Origin: an uncultured Subdoligranulum sp.
Lineage (GTDB): Bacteria; Bacillota; Clostridia; Oscillospirales; Ruminococcaceae
Assembly: GCA_945830575.1 (NCBI GenBank)
Contig: CALZZE010000020.1
Location: forward strand, 1 to 46,790
DNA: 46,790 bases
Direction of reading: 5' to 3'
This document shows positions 40,316-46,790 of this stretch, one piece after another. The notes beneath the pieces are model-generated. The model had not been told where the DNA came from and did not search any database. It was given only the letters and a program-made list of their open reading frames with translations. Position 1 is the stretch's first letter; every line of letters starts with the position of its first letter. The translations under genes were made by a program, and so were the position numbers.

Positions 40316-41599
40316 ATGCAGGAAGAGTTGCTTTGTATGTCCGTTGCCCTCATTGCAGGGCTGATGATGAACCGGCTGGCCAAGCTGGTGAATCTGCCCG
40401 CCGTCACGGCGTATCTGGTCACCGGACTGCTGCTGGGGCCGTTCTGCGTGGGGCGGCTCGGCGTGGTGGGGCTGGGCTTCAACAGTCTGGAACAGGTGGA
40501 GCTTTTCCACATCATTTCGGATATGGCGCTGGGATTCATCGCCTTCACCATCGGCAACGAGTTCCGCATCCACGACCTGAAAGCCATGGGCAAACAGGCG
40601 GTGACGGTGGGCATCGTGCAGGCGGTGTTCACCACGGCGGTGGTGGATCTGGTGCTGGTGGCGCTGCATTTTGCCGCGCCGCAGGCGCTGTCGGTGTCCT
40701 CCGCCATCACGCTGGGCGCCATCGCAGCAGCCACCGCCCCCGCCGCCACGCTGATGGTGGTGCGCCAGTACAAAGCGGACGGCCCGCTCACCCGGCTGCT
40801 GCTCATGGTGGTGGCCATCGACGACGCGGTGGGTCTGGTGCTGTTTTCGGCCTCCTTTGGCGTGGCCATGGCGCTGGAAAGCGGCACCATCAGTGTGCTG
40901 ACCGTGGTGGTGGAGCCGGTGGTGGAAATTCTGCTCTCGGTGCTGCTGGGTCTGACGGCGGGCTTTGTGCTGGACTGGAGCGAGCGGTATTTCCATTCCC
41001 GCGGCAACCGGATGTCCGTCACCATCGCCTTTGTGCTGCTGACGGTGGGCCTGTCCATGGTGGAATTTGATGTCGGCCCGGTGCATTGCGGCTTTTCGCT
41101 GCTGCTGGTCTGCATGATGACCGGCACGGTGTTCTGCAACGTGTGCAAGACCAGCGATGAACTGATCGAGCGTCTGGACCGCTGGACCACGCCGCTGTCC
41201 ATCCTGTTCTTTGTGCTGTCCGGCGCGGAGCTGGATTTGGAAATTCTCCGCAATCCTCTGGTGCTGTTCATCGGTGTGGCGTATATTCTTGCCCGTTCCA
41301 CGGGCAAGTTCTCCGGCGCGTTTGTGAGCTGCGCCGCCACCGGATGCAGCAAACACATCCGGAATTATCTGGGCATCACGCTGCTGCCGCAGGCGGGCGT
41401 GGCCCTCGGCATGGCGCTGACGGCGGCCAACCTGTCGGATGGCGCAACGGTGCGCAACGTGGTGCTGTTCAGTGTGCTGGTGTACGAGCTGCTCGGCCCC
41501 ACCCTCACCAAATGGGCGCTGACCAAAGCGGGCGAGATCCGCGGCGATGAACCGGAGGAGCCCGGGCGTGTCCCCACGCTGGTTCGCCGGGAGCATTGA
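40316..41599 (+). CDS. CPA2-type (Kef/NapA-like) cation/proton antiporter
   Basis: A 427-residue membrane protein with about 12-13 helices and no cytosolic RCK domain. TM1-2 read MMNRLAKLVNLPAVTAYLVT and GLLLGPFCVG (the usual LPxVxGYLLxGxLLGP); the ion-site region is AITLGAIAAATAPAATLMVV, where the usual Asp pair of TM5 is not obvious, with VVAIDDAVGLVLFS next. It ends in a short Pro/Arg tail. It should exchange Na+ or K+ for protons. Start ATG 40316 has GAGGAGGA upstream; a 24-codon upstream frame lacks one. It is divergent from the CPA1 antiporter and has a structured leader. Confidence 0.92.
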   Translation: MQEELLCMSVALIAGLMMNRLAKLVNLPAVTAYLVTGLLLGPFCVGRLGVVGLGFNSLEQVELFHIISDMALGFIAFTIGNEFRIHDLKAMGKQAVTVGIVQAVFTTAVVDLVLVALHFAAPQALSVSSAITLGAIAAATAPAATLMVVRQYKADGPLTRLLLMVVAIDDAVGLVLFSASFGVAMALESGTISVLTVVVEPVVEILLSVLLGLTAGFVLDWSERYFHSRGNRMSVTIAFVLLTVGLSMVEFDVGPVHCGFSLLLVCMMTGTVFCNVCKTSDELIERLDRWTTPLSILFFVLSGAELDLEILRNPLVLFIGVAYILARSTGKFSGAFVSCAATGCSKHIRNYLGITLLPQAGVALGMALTAANLSDGATVRNVVLFSVLVYELLGPTLTKWALTKAGEIRGDEPEEPGRVPTLVRREH

Positions 41600-41669
41600 G
41601 GAAACTTCCTTATATATAGTTCAGACTGTCAAAAAAGGTCAATCATCACGAGAAACCTTGCCAACATTC
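41600..41669. other. Start of a 0.5-kb gene-free stretch
   Basis: From 41600 to 42097 no gene is supported. It holds the inverted-repeat element at 41670-41766, AT-rich sequence from about 41880 and the consensus promoter at 41991-42019. Confidence 0.5.
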
Positions 41670-41766
41670 GTAGGGGCGGGACATGTCCCGCCCGCGAAAG
41701 GCGGCCTTACAACGATGTTTATTGTATGGCAACGTACCGCGGGACGTCGAGGACGCCGCCCCCTAC
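41670..41766. repeat. 97-bp intergenic inverted-repeat element (MITE-like)
   Basis: It starts GTAGGGGCGG and ends CCGCCCCCTAC, an imperfect terminal inverted repeat. The left end holds a perfect 20-base palindrome (GGGCGGGACA and complement, 41674-41693). Its composition differs sharply from the AT-rich flanks. Similar GTAGGGGCG...CCCCTAC elements are common between genes in Oscillospiraceae, to my knowledge. Confidence 0.65.
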
Positions 41767-41990
41767 AAGTGCAAATGCAGGTTTTTCGACAAGCTGATAT
41801 AGTTATCTATGGTGCGGCGGCTCTCCGGGAGAGGGCGAGGAGTCCATTCCATGGCATAAAAGACCATGGACACCGGGAAATCGCTTAAAATATAGCAAAA
41901 GGCTTTTTTGTGTGCACAAATGTGGTAAAAATGTGGGAAAATGCCTGCCGATTTTCGTCAAAATGACACCACAAATAGGACTACTATATC

Positions 41991-42019
41991 TTGACAAAAT
42001 CCGGTAGGGGAAGTATAAT
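41991..42019 (+). promoter_or_regulatory. Consensus promoter of the sortase-polysaccharide operon
   Basis: TTGACA, 17 bases, TATAAT, a perfect sigma-A match, with a leader of about 70 bases before the first start codon. It predicts strong expression. Confidence 0.9.
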
Positions 42020-42097
42020 AATACACAAGTTGATGACCACCGTTGATTTTCAGGGCAGCGGGAATCATCGAAAAAATATTGAGAAAGAAGATGTATC

Positions 42098-42736
42098 ATG
42101 ATGAAACTGAAGAAAATCATCGCCGCTGCCGCTTCTGTCGTTATGGTGTGCGTGTTTGCCACCAGCGCGTTTGCGGCTACCTATGACGAAATGCGTGCCA
42201 AGGTTGCTGCACGGTATTCCGCTTACGCTGACGTCATCAATGGCTTGACTGATGCTCAGGTTCAGGCTGTGAGCAACAGCAATACCTTTGAGCAGGCTAC
42301 CGCCAAGGCAGATGCGACGCTGGCAGAGGTGAAGGCCAATCCCTCTAATGCCAACGCCATTGTTCAGCGGGCTGTTTCTACCATTCCCAATCTCGTGGTT
42401 TCTGACGTTACGGTGAACACGGCTGCTGATGGCTCTGTTTCTGTCTCTGCCAAGGTCGTCAACACGGATGCGGACTCTCCTGTTTACAATCAGGCCAAGA
42501 CCGTTTCTGCTACTGTTGTGGCTGCCAGTGAGCACCCCGAGATCGGCGAGGCCATCAAGAACGGCACCTGGGGCGTTGACGAGAAGAAGGCTACTGCCGC
42601 TTCTGCCACCGTTTCCGCTCCTTCCGCTGTCATCAAGGCCACTGGCGACAACACCGCCGTTGTGCTGATGATGGGTGCGCTGGCGATCGTTGGCGTGCTG
42701 GGTCTGGCCGTCCGCAAGAGCGATGCTGAGGCTTGA
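42098..42736 (+). CDS. Secreted, C-terminally anchored protein with a sortase-like TGD motif
   Basis: A 212-residue exported protein. The signal peptide is residues 1-27 (KKIIAAAASVVMVCVFATSA, cut after AFA). The middle is Ala/Val/Thr-rich, with a helical region then beta-rich repeats (LVVSDVTVNTAADGSVSVSA). The C-terminus reads VIKATGDNTAVVLMM, a hydrophobic helix, then VRKSDAEA. TGDN followed by a helix and a charged tail is the shape of a sortase sorting signal, but the usual LPxTG or NPKTGD is IKATGD here. A sortase gene lies next. The gene uses T-ending codons much more than its neighbours, which fits high expression. It may be a major surface or pilin-like protein. Confidence 0.8.
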   Translation: MMKLKKIIAAAASVVMVCVFATSAFAATYDEMRAKVAARYSAYADVINGLTDAQVQAVSNSNTFEQATAKADATLAEVKANPSNANAIVQRAVSTIPNLVVSDVTVNTAADGSVSVSAKVVNTDADSPVYNQAKTVSATVVAASEHPEIGEAIKNGTWGVDEKKATAASATVSAPSAVIKATGDNTAVVLMMGALAIVGVLGLAVRKSDAEA

Positions 42737-42758
42737 TTAAAAGCACATTACACATGAC

Positions 42759-42793
42759 AAAACTCGCTGCGGCCCGCCTGCGGCGAGTTTTTT
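42759..42793 (+). terminator. Terminator/attenuator between surface protein and sortase genes
   Basis: AAAACTCGCTGC pairs with GCGGCGAGTTTT and a run of six T follows. Partial read-through would give much surface protein and little sortase and polysaccharide enzymes. Confidence 0.8.
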
Positions 42794-42860
42794 ATCATGC
42801 CAGTGGGGAAACTTCTTCTGTCAGAGCTTTTCCCCGGATTCCCCCAGAGGTACTTTTATT

Positions 42861-43547
42861 ATGAAACGAAAATATTTCCTGCGCTCCAGCCCGCTGGCAT
42901 ATCTGGCCGTGCCGCTGGTGTTTGCAGTGCTCAGTCTGGGCGTTCTGGCGCTTATGGTCAAGACCATCGCAGGCCCTTATTTGGGGCTTGCGTCCTGGTT
43001 CATGTCCAACAGCGCTGTCTCCACCCAGCCGCAGGATCTGATGGCGCAGGCCTCCGAACTGATGGAACATGTCAAGGACGGCGATTCCATCCCACTGAGC
43101 AGCATCACCTACCCCTCGGAGGGGGACCGCTACGGGCACATCACCATCTCCGGCACCACGGTGGATGCTCCAGTGTATTACGGCGACAACAGCACCATTC
43201 TCAATCAGGGCGTGGGCACGTATAAGGACAGCTATGGTGTGGGGATCCCCGGCGAGGGCAAAACCATCCTGCTGGCGGGTCACAACAACACCTTCTTCAA
43301 TGACCTGCAAAGCATCAAGGAAGGCGCTGTCGTCACCATAGAAACCTACTATGGCGTATACACCTACACCGTCAAGCTGAGCGGCGTCTATGATTACCGT
43401 GACACCACCAGCTATGATTTCACCCGCACGGATGAAAACCTCATCATGTACACCTGCTATCCCTTTGACGCGCTGGGCTTCACCCCGGAGCGCTACTTTG
43501 TGTACGCCAGTTACACCTCCGGCCCCGTGCTGGAACAGGATCAGTGA
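42861..43547 (+). CDS. Sortase (class D-like)
   Basis: A 228-residue transpeptidase with one N-terminal membrane anchor (residues 12-36, PLAYLAVPLVFAVLSLGVLA) and an extracellular catalytic domain. The active-site residues are all present: His in LLAGHNNTFF (about 137), Cys in LIMYTCYPFDALGFTPE (about 198) and Arg in the same segment's PERYFVYA. The TCYPF context is that of class D sortases. It cuts a sorting motif between Thr and Gly and links the protein to the wall or to another subunit. The likely substrate is the TGDN protein encoded just upstream. Start ATG 42861 has AGAGG-type site upstream (CCAGAGGTACTTTTATT), which is weak. Confidence 0.92.
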   Translation: MKRKYFLRSSPLAYLAVPLVFAVLSLGVLALMVKTIAGPYLGLASWFMSNSAVSTQPQDLMAQASELMEHVKDGDSIPLSSITYPSEGDRYGHITISGTTVDAPVYYGDNSTILNQGVGTYKDSYGVGIPGEGKTILLAGHNNTFFNDLQSIKEGAVVTIETYYGVYTYTVKLSGVYDYRDTTSYDFTRTDENLIMYTCYPFDALGFTPERYFVYASYTSGPVLEQDQ

Positions 43548-43557
43548 GGGGGCAGCT

Positions 43558-44418
43558 ATGAAAAAACAGGGAAAATTTCATTTTGGCAACACCCAGTGGG
43601 CCTTGCTGCTGGGCTGGATCACCAGTCTTCTGCTGGTGGTTCTGGCGGTGGGGCTTGTGCTGTTCAGCACACTGGGCACCGGCTCCTACATGGAAAGTGC
43701 CGTGCGCAAAAGCAATTTCGGTCAGACCGCCTGTGGTGTGATGGAACAGGACTTCATCAGCTTTGGCGCGGGCGCCGGATTCAGTGCCGAAACCATGACC
43801 GCTGCCCTTTCTCCTGAACAGGTGGAGCAGGATATGGTGGATTCCATTCACCGCATTTACGAAGGCAACTTGGCCGCCCACGAGCAAAACGCCATTGCCG
43901 AGACCACTTATGCCGCCATGGAGCAGGAGGCCGCTGCCAAAGGTGTCACGCTGGAAGGGGGCACGAAGGATGCGGTGGAAATCGTGGCCGAGGCGGTGCG
44001 TCAGGAATATGTGAACTACACCACGCTGCCCCTGCGCGTCCAGTTGGGCACCCTCATCAAAAAGGTGCAGAAACTGGTCTGGATCTTGGCGGCGGGCTGT
44101 GCGCTGCTGGCGGCGGCTTCCGTGCTGGTGCTGCTGCGCGTCACCCGGCGGGATCCCCGTATGGCCTGCCGCAGTCTGGTGTTTGCGCTGGCCGGTGCGG
44201 CGCTGGTCTGCCTTGTGATCGGACTGGCGGTCAACCCCATGATGGATCTGCAGCGCCTGTCGTTGGAGCCTGCGTCGCTGAAAAATCTGGTGGTCTGCTA
44301 TGTGGAGGGCATTTTCGGCCGGTTCACCGTGTTTGCCGCCATCTATTTTGCGGTTTCTGTGGTACTTGGGCTGCTGCTCCGCCCCCGCAAACACAAGAAG
44401 GAATCTGCTGAATACTAA
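43558..44418 (+). CDS. Membrane protein of unknown function in the sortase-polysaccharide operon
   Basis: A 286-residue protein. One membrane helix near 14-38 is followed by an extracellular Glu/Ala-rich helical domain (about 40-170, SPEQVEQDMVDSIHRIYEGN, MEQEAAAKGVTLEGG), then three helices (176-198, 209-228, 262-280) and a Lys-rich cytosolic end. The layout resembles small accessory proteins in polysaccharide or wall-assembly loci, but I recognise no family. GAGGGGGCAGCT precedes ATG 43558. It lies 10 bases after the sortase gene and 20 before the CpsC-type gene, so it is clearly part of the operon. Confidence 0.75.
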   Translation: MKKQGKFHFGNTQWALLLGWITSLLLVVLAVGLVLFSTLGTGSYMESAVRKSNFGQTACGVMEQDFISFGAGAGFSAETMTAALSPEQVEQDMVDSIHRIYEGNLAAHEQNAIAETTYAAMEQEAAAKGVTLEGGTKDAVEIVAEAVRQEYVNYTTLPLRVQLGTLIKKVQKLVWILAAGCALLAAASVLVLLRVTRRDPRMACRSLVFALAGAALVCLVIGLAVNPMMDLQRLSLEPASLKNLVVCYVEGIFGRFTVFAAIYFAVSVVLGLLLRPRKHKKESAEY

Positions 44419-44438
44419 CTGGAAAAGGACGGAATCTT

Positions 44439-45134
44439 ATGGGAAAAGAATTTCAGGATGAGGAAACCATCGACCTTCTGGAATTGTTTGGTATGCTCTG
44501 GCAGCATATCTTCCAAATCCTCATTTGCACGGTGGTCGGTGCGGCGATCGCCTTCGGCGTCACCAAATTTCTCATGGTGCCGCAGTATCAGTCCTCCGCA
44601 ATGATGATCGTCAACACCCGGCAGGACGTGAACGCCAACGTGACCAGTGACCAGATCAATTCCGCCACCAAGCTGGTGGAAACCTACAGCATCATTGTGA
44701 AAAGTGACACGGTGCTCAGCCGCGTCATCAATGAGCTGGGGCTGAATCTGAATTACGGGGAACTGAAAGAGAAGGTGACTGTCAGCTCGGTGAACTCCAC
44801 TCAGGTCATGCAGATCTCGGTGCAGGACGCCGATCCCGCTGCGGCACAGATCATTTGCCAGAAAATCACGCAGGTCTGCCCCGATCTCATCAAGGACGCG
44901 GTGGAGGCTGGCTCCGTCAAGCTCATCTCCGAGGCTTCTACCCCTTTGCGGCCTGTTTCTCCCAGCACCATGAAAAACACCGCCATTGGCGCCATGGCCG
45001 GCCTGGTCGCCTGTGTGGGCGTACTGGTGATCAGAATGCTGCTGAACAACAAGATCAACAGCGACGCTGACGTGCAGAAGTATCTTGACCTGCCGGTGCT
45101 GGGTGTGATCCCCGCGTATGAAGGAGACAAATAA
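44439..45134 (+). CDS. cpsC: Polysaccharide chain-length/kinase-adaptor protein (Wzz, CpsC/YveK type)
   Basis: A 231-residue protein with the Wzz layout: a first membrane helix at about 25-46 (FQILICTVVGAAIAFGVTKF), an extracellular region starting with PQYQSSAMMIVNTRQD, the Pro-rich segment STPLRPVSPSTMKN near 178, and a second helix at about 183-205. The short cytosolic tail NKINSDADVQKYLDLPVLGV activates the CpsD kinase encoded next, as in Firmicutes where the two halves of the kinase are separate proteins. It should control polymer length. AAAAGGACGG precedes the start. It ends 1 base before the next start. Confidence 0.92.
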   Translation: MGKEFQDEETIDLLELFGMLWQHIFQILICTVVGAAIAFGVTKFLMVPQYQSSAMMIVNTRQDVNANVTSDQINSATKLVETYSIIVKSDTVLSRVINELGLNLNYGELKEKVTVSSVNSTQVMQISVQDADPAAAQIICQKITQVCPDLIKDAVEAGSVKLISEASTPLRPVSPSTMKNTAIGAMAGLVACVGVLVIRMLLNNKINSDADVQKYLDLPVLGVIPAYEGDK

Positions 45135-45135
45135 G

Positions 45136-45891
45136 ATGGCGAAGAAACAAAAGCAATCCACGCGTAAGCTGCTGATGGTTGGTTCCAATGCGCCTTTTCA
45201 GTTCAACGAGGCGTACAAGTCTCTGAGAACCAATCTGGAATTTCTTTCCGCAACCTCCAACCTCAAGGTGATCCTTGTTACCTCTTCCATGCCGGAGGAA
45301 GGAAAAAGCAACGTGGCCATCAATCTGGCCCAGACGCTGGCCGCCAACGGCAAGCGGGTGATTTTGGTGGACGGCGACCTGCGCAAGGGAATGCTGAGCC
45401 GGTATCTGCATATTCCGCGCAATCATCCGGGCCTGACCAACAAGTTTACCGGGCAGGCGGAATGGAACGACGCGCTGATACACTACAACAAGAGCAGCCT
45501 GCTGGTGCTGCCCACCGGCCCGTTGCCGCCCAACCCGTCCGAAATGCTGTCCTCCAAGCGCATGAAAGCAATGTTCGAGGAGCTGCGCGGCTATGCGGAT
45601 TATATCATCATCGATACGCCTCCGGTGCCGGTGGTCACCGACGCCGCAGTCGTGAGCGGTTTTTCAGATGGCGTGATTCTGGTGGTGCGTCCCGGTGTGA
45701 CGCTGATCCAGAGCGCGCAGCTGACCAAGAAAAATCTGGAGGCAGTGGGGGCAACCATCCTTGGCGTTGTTGTCAACGGTTTTGATGTCAAAAAGAGTGC
45801 CCACAAGGACGGTTATTATTATTCCTATTCCTATAACGATTACTATAACAACGAAGATGAGAACCAACCCCCAAAAGAAAAGAAAGCATAA
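45136..45891 (+). CDS. cpsD: Tyrosine-protein kinase CpsD/CapB type
   Basis: A 251-residue BY-kinase. After NAPFQFNEAYKSLRTNLEF, Walker A reads SSMPEEGKSNVAINLAQ (the usual GEGKS is EEGKS here), Walker A' RVILVDGDLRKGMLSRYL, and Walker B DYIIIDTPPVPVVTDA. The tail has a Tyr cluster (GYYYSYSYNDYYN near 233-246), the autophosphorylation site. Phosphorylation cycles drive export and polymerisation of capsule or exopolysaccharide. Start ATG 45136 is chosen because AAGGAGA precedes it; an ATG at 45118 lies inside the previous gene. Next comes its phosphatase. Confidence 0.94.
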   Translation: MAKKQKQSTRKLLMVGSNAPFQFNEAYKSLRTNLEFLSATSNLKVILVTSSMPEEGKSNVAINLAQTLAANGKRVILVDGDLRKGMLSRYLHIPRNHPGLTNKFTGQAEWNDALIHYNKSSLLVLPTGPLPPNPSEMLSSKRMKAMFEELRGYADYIIIDTPPVPVVTDAAVVSGFSDGVILVVRPGVTLIQSAQLTKKNLEAVGATILGVVVNGFDVKKSAHKDGYYYSYSYNDYYNNEDENQPPKEKKA

Positions 45892-45900
45892 GAGGATACC

Positions 45901-46656
45901 ATGCCCCCGCTGCTGATAGATCTGCACTGCCATCTGCTGCCCGGCATCGATGACGGTGCCAAGGACTTGGATATGACAATGACGATGCTTCGCAAGGAGC
46001 AGGAGGACGGTGTGGATGCCGTAGTGTTCACGCCGCACTTTTACTATGAGCGAATGTCGTTGGAAGACTTTGCCGCCAACCGTGCAAAGGCGTACCGCCA
46101 GACCGCCGGCGCCTGCCGGAAGTCCGGTCTTCAGGTGGCGGCACTCCTTGGGGCGGAGGTCTTTTTCACGCCTGCGCTGCCCACGCTGGATCTGAGTGTG
46201 CTGGCTTTTGCGGGCACGCGGTACCTTCTCATAGAACTGCCCACCACCTATCACCCCGCCGGCATCGAGGATGTGCTGTATGCCATCCAGCAGCAGGGTT
46301 ACACTCCCATTCTGGCCCATGTGGAGCGCTACCCCTATGTCACCGAGGAGCCGACACTGCTGTACAACTGGGTTTCCTCGGGTGCGATTGCGCAAATTAA
46401 CAGCTCAGGTCTGATCCGGGGCGGCCATACGGCGAAATTGCTGAACAAGTATATTCAGTGGAATCTGGTACATCTTTTGTGTTCCGATGCTCACAATATG
46501 CATACACGCCAGCCAAATCTCCGGCAGGCGCACGAGGCCCTGCCCGAAGCGTCTTCCCTCCGCTTCAAGCAGAACGGCGAGGCGGTTTTCTGGGGCAGGC
46601 CGCTTATTCCAGAGGAACCCGTTCAGCCACGGTATCGCTTTGGACAATGGGTTTGA
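45901..46656 (+). CDS. cpsB: Tyrosine-protein phosphatase CpsB/CapC (PHP type)
   Basis: A 251-residue metal-dependent phosphatase of the PHP fold. Metal ligands are seen in DLHCHLLPGIDDGAKD (residues 7-22), FTPHFYYE near 45, the Glu in LLGAEVFF near 82, AHVERYPYV near 140 and CSDAHNMHTRQPN near 198. It removes phosphate from the Tyr cluster of the CpsD kinase and so resets the polymerisation cycle. It starts 9 bases after the kinase stop, with AAGAGGATACC upstream. No glycosyltransferase follows before the tRNA, so sugar assembly genes must lie elsewhere. Confidence 0.95.
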   Translation: MPPLLIDLHCHLLPGIDDGAKDLDMTMTMLRKEQEDGVDAVVFTPHFYYERMSLEDFAANRAKAYRQTAGACRKSGLQVAALLGAEVFFTPALPTLDLSVLAFAGTRYLLIELPTTYHPAGIEDVLYAIQQQGYTPILAHVERYPYVTEEPTLLYNWVSSGAIAQINSSGLIRGGHTAKLLNKYIQWNLVHLLCSDAHNMHTRQPNLRQAHEALPEASSLRFKQNGEAVFWGRPLIPEEPVQPRYRFGQWV

Positions 46657-46695
46657 GAAGAGCAAAAACGAACGCGCTTTTTCTTCGCATTGTAC

Positions 46696-46724
46696 TTGAT
46701 TTTTAGGTTTGTTTATTGTATAAT
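46696..46724 (+). promoter_or_regulatory. Promoter of the tRNA-Leu gene
   Basis: TTGATT, 17 bases, TATAAT, 15 bases before the tRNA. It lies 40 bases past the cpsB stop. Confidence 0.7.
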
Positions 46725-46739
46725 AAAACAGTTCCACAT

Positions 46740-46790
46740 GCCGGTGTGTTGGAATTGGCAGACGAGACGGACTCAAAATCTACTTCGTAG
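46740..46790 (+). tRNA. tRNA-Leu(CAA), 5' part only; cut by the window end
   Basis: Acceptor strand GCCGGTG, D-arm GGAATTGGCAGAC and anticodon loop CTCAAAA (anticodon CAA) follow the leucine tRNA pattern. The anticodon stem ACGGA should be closed by TCCGT, but TCTAC is present, with two mismatches. The 3' part may therefore be foreign or mutated. The window stops before the T-arm, so completeness cannot be judged. Confidence 0.65.

Noticed and set aside
40157-41596. Minus-strand 479-residue open frame rich in His/Gln/Arg
   Set aside because: It is opposite the CPA2 antiporter gene, and its composition is typical of an antisense frame of a membrane protein.
41803-42162. Minus-strand frame over the operon promoter
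   Set aside because: It overlaps the consensus promoter and the start of the surface protein gene and has no protein-like features.

Overview
The window looks like chromosome from a low-GC-phylum Gram-positive anaerobe of the Clostridia, most likely a gut Oscillospiraceae/Ruminococcaceae relative. The basis is strong AGGAGG ribosome sites and TTGACA-17-TATAAT promoters, a class-D-like sortase, a split CpsC/CpsD tyrosine kinase pair, a SpaA/Cna-type surface protein and a VanZ protein. Genus cannot be fixed from sequence reading alone. There is no rRNA and no CRISPR array. Only tRNA fragments are present.

Left edge (1-5.9 kb): what looks like the right end of one integrative element. It carries a huge secreted Cna/SpaA-type adhesin (cut by the window), then parB and parA, all on the minus strand. 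It stops at a 3' fragment of a tRNA-Arg gene (5876-5920). From there an 18-bp core repeat (5879-5896) recurs exactly at 30191-30208. About 0.1 kb inside each core lie tandem 11-bp repeats that resemble integrase arm sites. Together these outline a second, 24.3-kb element placed in tandem. Its tyrosine recombinase (6347-7720) sits just inside the left end but is broken by one in-frame amber codon, so the element is probably stuck.

Inside that interval (5.9-30.2 kb): a small XRE regulator; a nuclease-helicase plus MazG-like pyrophosphohydrolase operon (defence-like); an alpha/beta hydrolase; a hairpin-rich repeat; a tightly coupled operon of DUF3791, a TerB-like/CbxX-type AAA+ ATPase, a coiled-coil protein with a degenerate J-domain, and a HIRAN-domain protein (the best candidate for an undescribed system); a lipoprotein glutamine amidotransferase; gene debris; then an alpha-glucan block. 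That block is glgP with a divergent AraC regulator, a DUF4143 ATPase, and an operon of sugar-binding protein, two permeases, LacI repressor and malQ, with a LacI-type operator over its promoter. It imports and breaks down maltodextrin or glycogen-like glucans. Several gene relics (MATE pump, DNA methyltransferase, alkyl-sulfatase C-terminus) lie between.

Right part (30.2-46.8 kb), which reads as ordinary chromosome: a truncated type IV prepilin gene beside the repeat core; VanZ; a MerR-controlled ABC exporter whose ATPase is frameshifted at the P-loop; a solute-binding protein fused to a 5'-nucleotidase C-terminal domain; a divergent pair of sodium:neurotransmitter-type symporters; two cation/proton antiporters, the second with an RNA leader able to form two exclusive hairpins; an intergenic inverted-repeat element; and a surface-polysaccharide operon that opens with a sortase-substrate-like protein and its sortase, followed by CpsC, CpsD and CpsB-type genes. 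The window ends in the 5' half of a tRNA-Leu(CAA) gene whose anticodon stem does not close, possibly another element junction.
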